From: Cristatella mucedo
Taxonomy: Eukaryota; Bryozoa; Phylactolaemata; Cristatellidae
DNA length: 64,000 bases
NCBI GenBank assembly: GCA_009760855.2
Contig: WPIO01000031.1
Location: forward strand, 393,001 to 457,000
Reading direction: 5' to 3'
In this document: positions 34,419 through 44,168 of the stretch, piece by piece
How the letters are laid out: each line of letters starts with the position of its first letter
Numbering within the stretch: the first letter of the stretch is position 1
Translations under genes and position numbers: made by a program
The notes under the pieces: generated by a model
Database searches by the model: none
What the model saw: only the letters and a program-made list of their open reading frames with translations
Told to the model about the DNA's origin: nothing

Positions 34419-34519
34419 TATTCAACTCAACTTGATCGAATTGAGTTTTCTTCAATCCGCAGGCGCTTAAGCAATAACCAGTGAGCATGCCGCGAGGTCC
34501 TCGCGGAGTTGGGACGCTT

Positions 34520-35110
34520 GGATCCTCTACATAGCGCTCCAATACACAGACTTGTCACACTTGGTTCTTCTGGATGCGGTAAAACACAACTTTTGCGCCA
34601 CTGGATGTTTCTTCTTAATGAAGATGGAAAACTTCCTTTGAAATCGGCAAATTTTAAATCTGCACTAGTGGTCTAGATCAGGATATGTATAAAGGAATAA
34701 AGCAAATTTCGGATAAGAAAGCTAAAGGTAGATTCGAGTGGGTTGATGGAATCGAAAACTTGCCTAGGGTAGATAGCTTTCCTAAATGTGATAATAGCGT
34801 AGTAATTGTAGATGATTTGACGACTGAAGATCAAAAGCCTACTACTCCTGGAATACTTGATTAGAGGTAGACATAAGAAGCTGAATACGTTTTGCCTGTA
34901 TCAAGGATTCACTGGAATACCAATAAGAGAAATTAGGAGCAATGCGTGTCTCATCATCATGTTTAAGCTTAATGAAAAAGATATAGATTACACACGCCAT
35001 ACGTATGCTGGCAACATAGAAAGCAGGAAGTTTAGAAATTGGGTTAATAATAGCACATCAACAGACACGATTGCTGTGTTATCGATCTCACGAAAGAAGA
35101 TAATAATAGC
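34520..35110 (+). pseudogene. A32/FtsK-HerA-type genome-packaging ATPase, frameshifted
   Basis: Walker A (GSSGCGKT, 34563-34586) is followed by a Walker B with two acidic residues (VIVDDL, 34802-34820). After a frame break near 34850-34862 comes RGRHKK (34863-34880), then CLYQGF and a NACLIIMFKL segment. This order is typical of viral A32-like packaging ATPases, including those of Maverick/Polinton and adintovirus-type elements, where the enzyme pumps DNA into the capsid. The gene is split by the frameshift, and its 3' end is cut by the LINE-A at 35118. Its start is not clear, because a LINE-A fragment lies just upstream. Confidence 0.72.
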
Positions 35111-35117
35111 AATACAC

Positions 35118-35972
35118 ACTACTAAGCGCCCTCAGAGAACTCAATCTCTTTCTAGGCGCTATCCATGCTTTAAATGAAGCACGATCAGATAGTTAATGGC
35201 AGCCTGCTCAATAAACAACAAGAATAACATGGTTAGGAGTGACATGCACACGGTCAGCATGCAAGTGTGGTTAGTCGCAGCAGTACAGTGTCAGCGCCCA
35301 TAAGCATATAAAGGACGAATCACAGGGACCCACTAAATGCTGTCCTAAATAAGTTCATTTAAAATGTGGTCAAGTCAGGGGATATTGTGACACAAGTCGG
35401 GAGTGAGTTCCAGGCTTTGGGAGCAAACGAACTAAAGGCATGGTTTCCAAAGGGTTTGAGGTTTGTACGAGGTATACGTAAACAGTTAATTTCCGAAAAA
35501 CGGGTGGTACGATGCTTAGCCTGGTGGCGCAGTAGATCTGATAGGTAGGCTGGAGCGAAAGAATGAAGTGACCTAAAAGTGAGTGACAAAACCTTAAATT
35601 CGATATGTTTCGTGACTGGTAGCCAGTGCAGGTCGGCGAGACGAGGTGTGATGTAGCAACTGCGCTTCTCACGACAGACAAACCTAGTTGTAGTTTCGTA
35701 CATCAGGCACTTGCCTGATTGCACATGCCGGTAGACCAGCAAGCAGTGAGTTACAGAAGTCAAGACGGGATGTCGCAAATGCATGAACCAACTTTGATGT
35801 GTTATCCCTGTGTAAACAAGCCCGAGTTTTCATTTGCATTTCCCTTTGCAGCAAATGTAAAGCGCCTAGAAAGAGATTGAGTTTTCTGAGGGCGCTTTAT
35901 CAAGTGCATTATTATTATTATTATTATTATTATGTTGCTGAAAGTAGACCAACTTGACTGTGGAGTTGATGA
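35118..35972 (-). mobile_element. LINE-A, 5'-truncated, with nested insertion
   Basis: Minus copy with the terminal hairpin at 35125-35165 (3' arm altered to GCGCTATCC). The frame 35359-35784 holds the C-terminal RT region. LINE sequence is interrupted at 35831 by a plus-strand LINE-A tail and resumes at 35931 (TATGTTGCTGAAAGTAG...) up to 35972. Confidence 0.9.
35832..35930 (+). mobile_element. LINE-A 3' fragment nested in LINE-A
   Basis: ATTTGCATTTCCCTTTGCAG through the hairpin and (ATT)n. Only about 99 bp, inserted in opposite orientation into the LINE-A copy 35118-35972. The host LINE resumes in phase after it. Confidence 0.88.
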
Positions 35973-36129
35973 TTCTGGAGGAAATGTTTAGAGTGTAGAT
36001 CCAGATAGTAATCACTCGTTTTGGAATACCTTCGTATAGAAGATGAGTCACAGCGGAAAGTGGTTTGAGGATAGAATTAATAACACGAGACTTTATTATT
36101 ATGAACAATAGATGTAAATTTTGAGAGAT

Positions 36130-36720
36130 GAAATCGAAAGAAAGAACACGGAACAAGCATCTTTATGTAAACGAGCTATTAAGATGGCGACCAAGTATCA
36201 CACTTCCGATATCAGCGATTTATCCGACGTAGACTTGCGTAGATTGGTTGCAATCAAACCTTTGCTTGCAGCTTCAGCTAGAAATCCTAAAATTTAAGCT
36301 CCTGGTGCAGACGTCAGCAGAAGGTTAATAAAAGTGACTCAGAAGGTTAGAGAAGGGAATATATACGCGGCAAGAAATCTCATAAATGCTTCTATAATTA
36401 ATGCACCCAACAAAGAAACGAGAAATATGTTGATGGAATTAGAGAAAACGTCTCTCAAATTAAGGGAGTCAATCCTAGTACTGCACTCCTATGGTAAGGT
36501 CTACAGCAACTTCAGAGAAATTAGACTTTTGGATGGTTTTCCTGCTGGAAAATTGAAAATTGGAGTTACAGATTCAGTAAAGATGTGTGAAAGTACTGGA
36601 GATATCGCTAGCATAGAAAAAGCGTATTCACCTTTAAAAGCTGCGAAAGGTGATAGTAATTCCATTTCTTCTGCAGTAGATTACTTGGGTAAAGTTAAAA
36701 AAGCAGAAGATCAGAATTAA
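36130..36720 (+). pseudogene. Hypothetical gene of virus-like element
   Basis: A frame with MATKYHTSDISDLSDVDLRR starts at 36184 and meets a stop near 36296. After it the frame continues as 36334-36720 (128 codons), which has helical Lys/Glu/Ser-rich composition and ends EDQN. Position between the packaging ATPase and the penton-like gene suggests a virion or morphogenesis protein; no family is recognised. Confidence 0.45.
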
Positions 36721-36785
36721 CAATAGAGAATTATAGTAGATATAAACATAGGACTATGGTAGATTTCACAAGAGCATGAGCGCGA

Positions 36786-37620
36786 TTGCAAAAAATGGTG
36801 GGAGACATACTCAAGAGTATAAACATAGTAACTATAGGATTCACGATATCACTATCTGGTAAAGGATCAAGCATTTCCGCAAATTTTAATCCGTCTATAA
36901 AGATAAATGAATCAGCAAAGATTGCTCTGAAAAATTCTCATGGTATAATTATTTTAAGAGTGTTACTGACATTAGCAATTCTTTTACGTGTATATTACCT
37001 GGAGGATCTAAGCGAGTTATAACGTTGAGACCTGGTAGCTAACTATTCAGCGTTTACGGATGAAAGATGGTCGTTAGGAGTGATAAATACAATAAATAAA
37101 AGTACACTGCAAAGTGGAAGCACTGATAAATTGCAAATTGTTGCTGAGACTGCAACGTTAAATGGATGGAGCACTCTTTCACATGGAAGCACTTACCTAG
37201 CAAGTAAATCAAAGATTAATACAATTTTAGGATTTGTAGGTGACGCTTATACTACAGATGCAAGCTTTAATACTTTTATAACAAGAAATCGCAAATAGTG
37301 TTACGTTCACCGCGAATACTAAAACGTATTCCAAAAACCGTTTCTCTGTAGGTTCTACCAGTATGATTAAGTTGCATTGTGATGAGATGCACAGCTCAAG
37401 GAGCTACAGCGACGGAACTCAAGTTCAAATATTGTGGAAGTTTGTTTTTAAATCGGTCCAGATGAATTTATGACTGACGAATATAGATTTCCTGAATATC
37501 ACATTTTAAATACAAAACTCTTTAAATTCTATTAGAGTACGGTTTACAGATCAGAGTGAATTAGCTTTAGAGTCTACAGAAGAAGAAATCTCAGTAGACA
37601 TAAAATATTAGAGAGTTTAT
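36786..37620 (+). pseudogene. Penton-like jelly-roll protein remnant
   Basis: Pieces in several frames: 36786-37022 (NFNPSIKINESAKIALKN), a piece with CILPGGSKRVITLRPGS near 36990-37040, 37080-37298 (contains TLNGWSTLSHGS and INTILGFVGDAY), LHCDEMHSSRSYSDGTQ near 37371-37421, and RVRFTDQSELALES near 37541-37582, ending at TAG 37609-37611. The order - LPPG-type turn, Ile-Leu-Gly-Phe block, His-Cys-Asp-x-x Ser-Tyr-Ser block, Arg-x-Arg-Phe-Thr-Asp-Gln block - matches the penton/minor capsid-like proteins of Maverick/adintovirus-type elements as I know them. At least three frame breaks make it non-functional. Confidence 0.55.
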
Positions 37621-37787
37621 ACAGAATTGGTGTTATTAAACTCGTCAGTACTAGCTGTGATACATCTGAATAGAGCGTAGCTCCAAATATATGCACTAAA
37701 TGTTATAAAGGAATTGGTCTAAAAAGGATAGAGTTCACGTATGCGAATACACCAGTATCTAATATCGTTGCAACGAATAATGCTTTA
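37621..37787 (+). other. Element remnant, unassigned
   Basis: Short Cys-containing pieces (CTKCYKGIGLKRIEFTYAN) read through up to the LINE-A insertion. No identity. Confidence 0.35.
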
Positions 37788-38010
37788 TATTGTGCTTATG
37801 CGTGCTGACACTGTGCATGCTGCCACTAACCACATTTGCATGCTAACTCTGTGCATGTCACCCCTAACCATGTTATTCATGTTGTTTATCAAGCATGATA
37901 TTACTCACCATTCAATTGCATTTCCCTTTGCAGCAAATGTAAAGCGCCTAGAAAGAGATTGAGTTCTCTGAGGGCGCTTTATCAAGTGCGTTATTGTTAT
38001 TATTATTATC
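37788..38010 (+). mobile_element. LINE-A 3' end fragment
   Basis: From TGTGCTTATGCGTGCTGACA to the hairpin and the tail TTATTGTTATTATTATTATC. The 5' edge cuts element sequence at about 37787. Confidence 0.9.
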
Positions 38011-38129
38011 ATAAATATAAAGGTGATGAAGATATATATATATATACTTATAAGGTTGAGGAAAGGTTCGTGCGTCGCGTTTTTTTAAATCATTAAATTC
38101 ATTATATTGTTGTTTCATTAAATTATTAG

Positions 38130-38358
38130 TAAAGTCACTGCCGAAGAACTTTCCTTAACCCTATACATCACAGCTACACCTGGTTTGTATGATAGTGGTT
38201 CATTACTTATGGCATTAAACAAAGTTTTGAATGACTTTAAAGATTCAGATCATATCATATTCAAGCTGGATGGAGATAGTAGATTTATCATCCAAGTAGT
38301 TGGAGACTATTTAGTATTTTTTGGATCGAAAGCGTTAGCTGAACTAGAACTATTTTAA
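38130..38358 (+). pseudogene. Hypothetical ORF of virus-like element
   Basis: A frame with ITATPGLYDSGSLLMALNKV, then DGDSRFIIQVVGDYLVFFG, ends at TAA 38356-38358. Composition is coding-like, with no recognised family. Confidence 0.4.
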
Positions 38359-38420
38359 TTCTTGGTGATACTCATGATGCTCTGTTTCCAACTTGCAAGG
38401 ATCCTTTGATCCTGCCATGA

Positions 38421-38716
38421 TAGGTAGGAGGTAGGAGGTAGGAGGTAGGAGGTAGGAGGTAGGAGGTAGGAGGTAGGAGGTAGGAGGTAGGAGGTAGGAG
38501 GTAGGAGGTAGGAGGTAGGAGGTAGGAGGTAGGAGGTAGGAGGTAGGATGTAGGAGGTAGGATGTAGGAGGTAGGAGGTAGGAGGTAGGAGGCAGGAGGC
38601 AGGAGATAGGTAGGAGATAGGTAGGAGGCAGGAGGCAGGAGGCAGGAGGCAGGAGGCAGGAGGTAGGAGGCAGGAGGCAGGAGGCAGGAGGCAGGAGGCA
38701 GGAGGCAGGAGGTAGG
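38421..38716. repeat. 7-bp minisatellite (TAGGAGG)n
   Basis: About 42 units of GGTAGGA/GGCAGGA. The first half is mostly TAGGAGG, the second half CAGGAGG, with a few TAGGATG and AGATAGG variants. Not the TTAGGG telomere unit. Confidence 0.95.
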
Positions 38717-38820
38717 AGCCTAACACAGAAACTGAAGAGGCAGTGCATTTTTCTGGAACGTATGTAGCGTGGAAATATATGCAAATACCGCGAAATACCA
38801 AATACCTAACGAAGATGTGA

Positions 38821-39160
38821 ATTAAGTTGGAGCACATTGTATTTTAGTGGATGAAAGCGAGAATTGTTGTTACAATGAAAAGCATTGCGAAGCAATTGTT
38901 AGTAATGTATTTGGCAGATATATTTTCAGGTACAAAAGTCGATATGCACATTGACAATACATCTTTTCTAGATCTTAATTCTGGGGCATTTGAAGAAATA
39001 ACCAGTTACAAATTTAGTTTAACGGTTCAAAGTTGAAAAAGCTTGGCTACGATTGGAAAGACTGCAGTCACTGCTGAAATTGATTGTGATTGCTACAGAG
39101 AGAAAGATGGGCTTTACCAGAGTGCGTGAAGGGAATGAAAAACCAATCGTTTGAGCAGGA
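38821..39160 (+). pseudogene. Virus-like element remnant before TIR element
   Basis: The 61-codon frame 38851-39036 (HIDNTSFLDLNSGAFEEIT) and a following piece (IGKTAVTAEIDCDCYRERDG) are coding-like but broken. No identity. Confidence 0.35.
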
Positions 39161-39311
39161 TTTGAGCCCGATGGCGCTAATCCGGGTTACCAAATTTCCG
39201 CAAGTAGAATCGCAATCAATTACTTATTTTGAGGATAGCTCCTCTAAAAAATATAGCTTTACGAAGTCGAAAACGCCATCGACCTGATTCAGGAGCAGTA
39301 CCGTCAGAATC

Positions 39312-39749
39312 ATGTCAAAGCAATCTGAACAACTATGTGCGCAAGAGCTCAATGACAGGATGCACGCGATGGTTGGCTATAATGAAGATGTAAAAGATGT
39401 TAGCAATGATGTTCTTAACAACGCCATGGAACTGGTGTGCAAGTTCTTGGAAACATTTCCCGGGAACTTTATTGCCACCCGCTGATCTGAAAAGATTATG
39501 CAGGAGGTCCGAAATCGCGGTGCCAGTGCTCGCCTGGGTAGTATCGCTGATAGTGAGGACGAAGATCCTGACAATATTGGCGCTGTTGGCGGCGGCATCC
39601 GACATGGCGCCGACTCGTGGCAGAAAAAAAGAGCATCAGCCCAGAAGGCTGCTCTGGGCGTGCAGATAGGCTCTGTGGGGCGCCCGAAGAAGGCACCAGC
39701 GGTTGTCCAAAATCAGCCACCAATCTTGAGCGATTTCTCGAAGAAATAG
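39312..39749 (+). pseudogene. AT-hook-like ORF inside TIR element, one in-frame TGA
   Basis: The frame starts at ATG 39312 (MSKQSEQLCAQELNDRMHAM), meets TGA at 39483-39485, and continues in the same frame to TAG 39747-39749. It has an acidic stretch (SEDEDPD) and GRPKKAPA, an AT-hook-like DNA-binding motif, near 39675. About 145 codons in all. The single TGA follows a C, so a CpG change from CGA is a simple explanation. Could be a DNA-binding accessory protein or a captured gene fragment. Confidence 0.5.
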
Positions 39750-39942
39750 GCTCAATTTTCGTGATCGACCCCTGGATCTTTGCCCTGGATCTGGTTAGTC
39801 GTTTCGCACTAGCCCAATAGAAATCTTCGTTTTCGAAATCGCTGTCTTTCCACTGACAAATAGAAATCAACGAGCCCGACACTTTTAGCCTATTTGCATA
39901 TAATTTAGACCAACATTCAGGTAGTTATCGCAGTCCGCGCGC

Positions 39943-39968
39943 ACCCGGGTTACCATGGTAACCCGGGT
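39943..39968. repeat. 26-bp perfect palindrome in right TIR region
   Basis: Centred on TTACCATGGTAA and extended by CCCGGG on both sides; it overlaps the inner end of the right TIR. Confidence 0.92.
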
Positions 39969-40056
39969 TACCGCCATCGGGCTCATTTGTTGGTACAGCA
40001 CGTAGTGCAGCTCAAAAGGTTGTCGAACTTGGTGAAGAAAAGTAAATTAAATCCTA

Positions 40057-40207
40057 GCTGATTAAACAGCCTCCTTTTCGTATAGCAACAGAAGAGCCTT
40101 TACGGCTATCACCACCGCTTGCAGTGGCGATAAAGATTCGCCCACCAAAGGAATCGAACCCACGACCTCGGGGCTGAGGTCGTGAAAGCAACCACCTTAA
40201 GAGCATG
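40057..40207 (-). mobile_element. SINE-1, tRNA-derived
   Basis: Minus-strand copy. Reverse complement holds the B-box-like GTGGGTTCGATTCC, the segment TCGCCACTGCAAGCGGTGG (which can pair within itself), and the end GGCTCTTCTGTTGCTATACG. It is inserted into the virus-like element. Related copies lie at 43228 and 61672. Confidence 0.85.
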
Positions 40208-40579
40208 GTTATAATCTTGTTAGCGGAGCAGAACACTTGTTGATGCTGGTATTGCTATTAAGAAATCAGCTGATGACTACGAACATGCGAAAGAGGCGAA
40301 AAATTGAGTGCAAACAAGCTGGAAACAGACGAGAGTTGAAGAGAATCGAAAGGCAGAAAGATGATGATGAAGATGAAGATGAAGAATGCTAAACGACTAT
40401 CCAACAAAGTGAAGATGAAGAGTATGAATATAAGAAAAACAAAGAGAATGAGAAGAAGCTGGTTATGAAAAAGGTTGAGAAATAGTGATCCTGTAAAGAA
40501 TTAGACAGATCGGTGATGAGCATGGCGAAGAAAGAACTACTGAAAGAAACCGAAAGTCGAGCTATTGAACCATTGGCCA
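40208..40579 (+). pseudogene. Basic/acidic charged protein remnant
   Basis: DAGIAIKKSADDYEHAKEA near 40240-40302, then Lys/Arg/Glu-rich sequence with a DDDEDEDEE tract near 40365. Broken by stops. Together with TARSAAQKVVELGEEK before the SINE (39994-40043), it may be a single gene split by the SINE. Confidence 0.4.
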
Positions 40580-41245
40580 ACCAGCATGTGTGATCCTGCG
40601 ATTGCAGCTGGTGCAAAACTCTGCAGCTAGGCTTGTCTGTCGTGAGCGTCGCAGTTGCCACATTACTCCACTTCTCGTCGGCCTGCACTGGCTACCAGTC
40701 AAGCAACGGATTGACTTCAAGGTTTTGTCGCTCACTTTTAGGTCCCTTCATTATATGGCTCCAGCCTATCTCTCAGATATACTACCCCATCAGGCCAAGC
40801 ATCGTACCACCCACTTTTCGGAATCCAACAGTCTACAAATACCTCGTACAAACCTTAAATTCTTTGGAGACCATGCATTTAGTTCGTATGCTCCCAGAGC
40901 CTGGAACTCCCTCCCGACCTGCGTCAGAACATCCCCTGACATGACAAAATTTAAAAGTAACTTAAAAACACACCTATTTAGGACAGCATATAGTGGGTCC
41001 CTGCGATTCGTCTCTCATTTGCTTGTGCGTGCTGACACTGTGCATGCTGCCACTAACCACATTTGCATGCTGACCCTGTGCATGTCACCCCTAACCATAT
41101 TATTCATTGTGTTTGTTTTTCAAGCATGATTTTACTTACCATTCAATTGCATTTCCCTTTGCAGCAAATGTAAAGCGCCTAGAAAGAGATTAAGTTCTCT
41201 GAGGGCGCTTTATCAAGTGTATTATTATTATTATTATTATATTAT
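40580..41245 (+). mobile_element. LINE-A, 5'-truncated
   Basis: Frame 40590-41129 covers the C-terminal region from LQLVQNSAARLVCRERRSC. The terminal hairpin is intact, with an (ATT)n tail at 41221-41242. Confidence 0.92.
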
Positions 41246-41375
41246 AACCACCTAATTGTAAAACTTCTTATTCAGTCACACAGAAAGGTGGTGCTTCCAC
41301 AACTGGAACTGGTGGCGTTTGATACATTAGAAAAATAACGTAAATATTGTAAATACTAATATATAGGGATAATGG

Positions 41376-42064
41376 ATTTGGATGTAGATAACATATTTCA
41401 CATGGCGGATAGAGAACTGCCTCTAGTACGTATTTATTACATTCAGTATCATGAGTATCCTCCAACTGATGGAATTCAAGAAGTACAAAACTAATCCTGG
41501 AACAAAATTTAGATTCCTTGTAGAAGCTGGGAATACGGATTAGTTTGTACTATCAGACGCTTACCTATTGGTTGGAGGAAGTGTACAGCCCTGGCGGGGT
41601 GCTGCCGCTCACTCGGACTCGGCTACTCTTTTTCGCCGATGCTACCATGGCTACCATGGCTACCATGCACCTGTTGATTACTATGCTACGTTTGCTAATA
41701 ATGGGGCTGCATGGCTTTTCGAACAAATGCGATTGCGAATTGAAGGAGTTGAGGTCGAATCATAAAATGCGCAGTATTTAACCAAGCTAACTTTGAGAGC
41801 ATTGCAGTAAAACCTGGAGGTGGAAGTCAATATCCAGAACTGATGCTCGTTAACAACTTTCCTCAAGGTCAATGCGCCATGTCTTACATGGAATTTACTC
41901 AGTTTAGGAAACAGTTCCTAAGTGTGAGTGAAAACGTAAGTGGAACTGGAATTCTTGGAATCGCCGTTCTTGACTATGTAGCGCTGTATACGCTTTCCAT
42001 ATCCTATGGAGCTATGAATCGCGATGTAACTCCCGCAGTTTGTTTAGGATCTAAACATGGGTAA
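41376..42064 (+). pseudogene. Major-capsid-like (hexon-like) remnant
   Basis: Starts MDLDVDNIFHMADRELPLV at 41376, with stops soon after. Frame 41568-41765 has DYYATFANNGAAWLFEQMR then IEGVEVES. Frame 41843-42064 has CAMSYMEFTQFRKQFLSVS and ends in ...GSKHG. The pattern of an N-N-[AG]-x-x-x-L-F segment followed by a G-x-x-[IV]-E segment is what I expect near the N-terminal part of hexon-like capsid proteins of Maverick/adintovirus-type elements. Identification rests on this short pattern and the neighbouring ATPase and penton-like remnants. Confidence 0.42.
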
Positions 42065-43227
42065 TAATAAGATAACCAATGTGATGAATCCCACCAATCA
42101 AATGATGCCGTTAACGAATCCTATGCCGGTACTGCTAATGGTAGAAGAGTTAGTGAAGTTGTAGTGCTGTCTTTAACTGGAACTACGCTGCAAGAGGAAA
42201 TACCTTTTACTACCAGCTACACTTGGACAACCTTCGATAAACGTTCCTTTGTGATATTCCTTGTATACCTAGTAGTAATAAAGATCATGATCATCGCTTC
42301 GACAATCTTTTAAAATAGATCTGAACATGTGGTTTTGATGAATATAATTCATCACAGCTATCTAAACATAGTTTACTAAATTTGAAATGTGTACATTCCC
42401 CAACCAATGAATGGATGCCTTCACATTCATATTTTATCTTAAGTCATTTTTCATTCTCATCCTTATCGCAGTAAGAACACATAAACTTGTATCGTCTTAA
42501 TATTGGGGGTTGACAACTGATGCAAATTAATTCTGCGAAATAATTAAAGCTGATTAGTCGTAGGCTCATACGATAGAGATTTAAAAAAGTTAAACATATT
42601 GGGTAAATAACGCTACGAAAAGCTTTTGCAAGAGAAGAGTTAAACGTGCTCAACCATGGGTAATCTTGCAGAATCTATTCCATCAATGACTATTTCCTGC
42701 AACTCATCTTGAGTAAACTCATCGTCGGATAATGCAATCATCAGCTTTTCTAATAACTTATCGTTGGCGACTGGTTTGAAGTGTTTTTTTTTCTCATTTC
42801 GTAAAATGACGCTTCTCGCTGATGAGAGATGAGAGAACCTACACAGAACGCTAAAACTATTGAAACGTGACGAATTTCATTCACCTCACTCACGTAAGAA
42901 CTGATAATTACGGTAGAAACAACCTAAAGATGACTAAAAATTGAAATATTTATGAAGCTAGCGTCACTTTCTTCAAAAAAGACCTGATCCTATCGCTCTC
43001 TGTTGTAAGGTGGGCATACTTTTTTTAGCAAACTTTTCTCTTAGGTTAGTCATATTTTTATTAATTATATTCTTCACTGCTAATTGAAAATGAATCGATA
43101 GATAAATTTGAAGAAAGAGAAACGAAACTTCGCTTCAGTGGAAGTAAGAAGTGGCGTCGATGCAAGGTCACGAATGAAACTATGGTACTTGATGGAAATT
43201 AAGTCTGGTAATCTAGACAAGTGTTGA
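42065..43227. other. Edge of virus-like element, no intact gene
   Basis: The minus frame 42444-42653 contains CISCQPPILRRYKFMCSYCD, a C-x2-C/C-x2-C zinc-ribbon-like arrangement. A short minus frame near 42655-42810 contains DKLLEKLMIALSDDEFTQDE. Neither is assignable. The rest is AT-rich. Confidence 0.4.
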
Positions 43228-43412
43228 TCGAGCCGTGATGGCACACTAGGTAAGGCGGTTGCTTTCATGACCTCGGTCCTGAGTTCGTGGGTTCGATTCC
43301 TGCGGTAGGCTATCCTTTATCGCCACTGCAAGCGGTGGTGATAGCCATCAAGGCTCTTCTGTCGCTATACAAAAAGAGGCTGCTTAAGCAGCTAGTATTT
43401 TTTATTTTGTTT
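43228..43412 (+). mobile_element. SINE-1, tRNA-derived
   Basis: B-box-like GTGGGTTCGATTCCTG, then ATCGCCACTGCAAGCGGTGG and GGCTCTTCTGTCGCTATACA, ending in a T-rich tail with TATTTTTTATTTT. Confidence 0.88.
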
Positions 43413-43547
43413 ATCAACTGTAAGATTGTAATCGGTAGTAGAGTCGAAAACGGTAGTTTCTATGTGTGCATCAGGCTGGTTGACTTCATAGGAATGGCCA
43501 TTAACAACTATAAAGTAATTGTGTAGGGAGTTTTGTGATAGTTATAT

Positions 43548-44020
43548 GTATGTATCTCCGTCAGTAACTCCACAAAGTCATAAAGACCATGTGGGTGTTA
43601 CGCAGGAGAGTTTTGTATCGTGCACTCACAGCCTAAGCGGCTTTCGGTACGCATTCGGTACCCAACAGACTTCATCTCACGCAACAAAGAGAAAGTGGGA
43701 AGCCTAGCAGAGTCAGGAGAGCAGTTGAGGTAGTGAGTAGCATAGAAGTAGCAGTTCAGGACCGCTGAAAAAGATGTGCCATAGTCGGCAGTTGGAGAGT
43801 AGTTGTCGTTGCGTAAGAATTGTGGAAGCGAGTTCCACAGTCTAGGACCTGCAGAGCTAAAGCTTCTGTCGCCAATTGTCTTTAAGCGGAGGAATGGGAC
43901 AGCTAATTTATTGTCCACACAGGACCTGAGGGCGCGAACAGGCTGAAACTGGTGCAGCAGTTCAGCTAGGTACGAAGGAGCTAAGCCGTGGCGGGCCTTG
44001 TGGGTCAGCGTAAGAACTTT
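43548..44020 (-). mobile_element. LINE-B 3' end fragment
   Basis: Closely matches 1100-1560 of the LINE-B copy on the minus strand. Frame 43598-43918 encodes the C-terminal tail (FLRLKTIGDRSFSSAGPRLW). 5'-truncated at 44020. Confidence 0.9.
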
Positions 44021-44168
44021 CCATGGTAGTCACAATGTTGAGAATGTTTTCTAGATAATCTTTAACCATAATGCAAGGTAAGAGGTAACCTCCGATAGGT
44101 GGCGATTAATTGAAATGTCTCCTTACATACTTGATTACACCTTCATTAGCTTCATCTCTATCCATTTT

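Larger units (their letters stand above)
39163..39985 (+). mobile_element. DNA-transposon-like element with 29-bp TIRs
   Basis: 29-bp terminal inverted repeats (39163-39191 and 39957-39985) match at 27 of 29 positions and start TGAGCCCGATGGCG. No clear target duplication: the flanks are AGCAGGATT on the left and TTTGTTGGT on the right. The 823-bp element carries one frame (see the next entry) but no transposase. It interrupts the virus-like element. Probably non-autonomous; superfamily unassigned. Confidence 0.78.

Noticed and set aside
38350-38837. Minus-strand ORFs of 144 and 160 codons (Leu/Pro-rich)
   Set aside because: They are translations of the 7-bp minisatellite.
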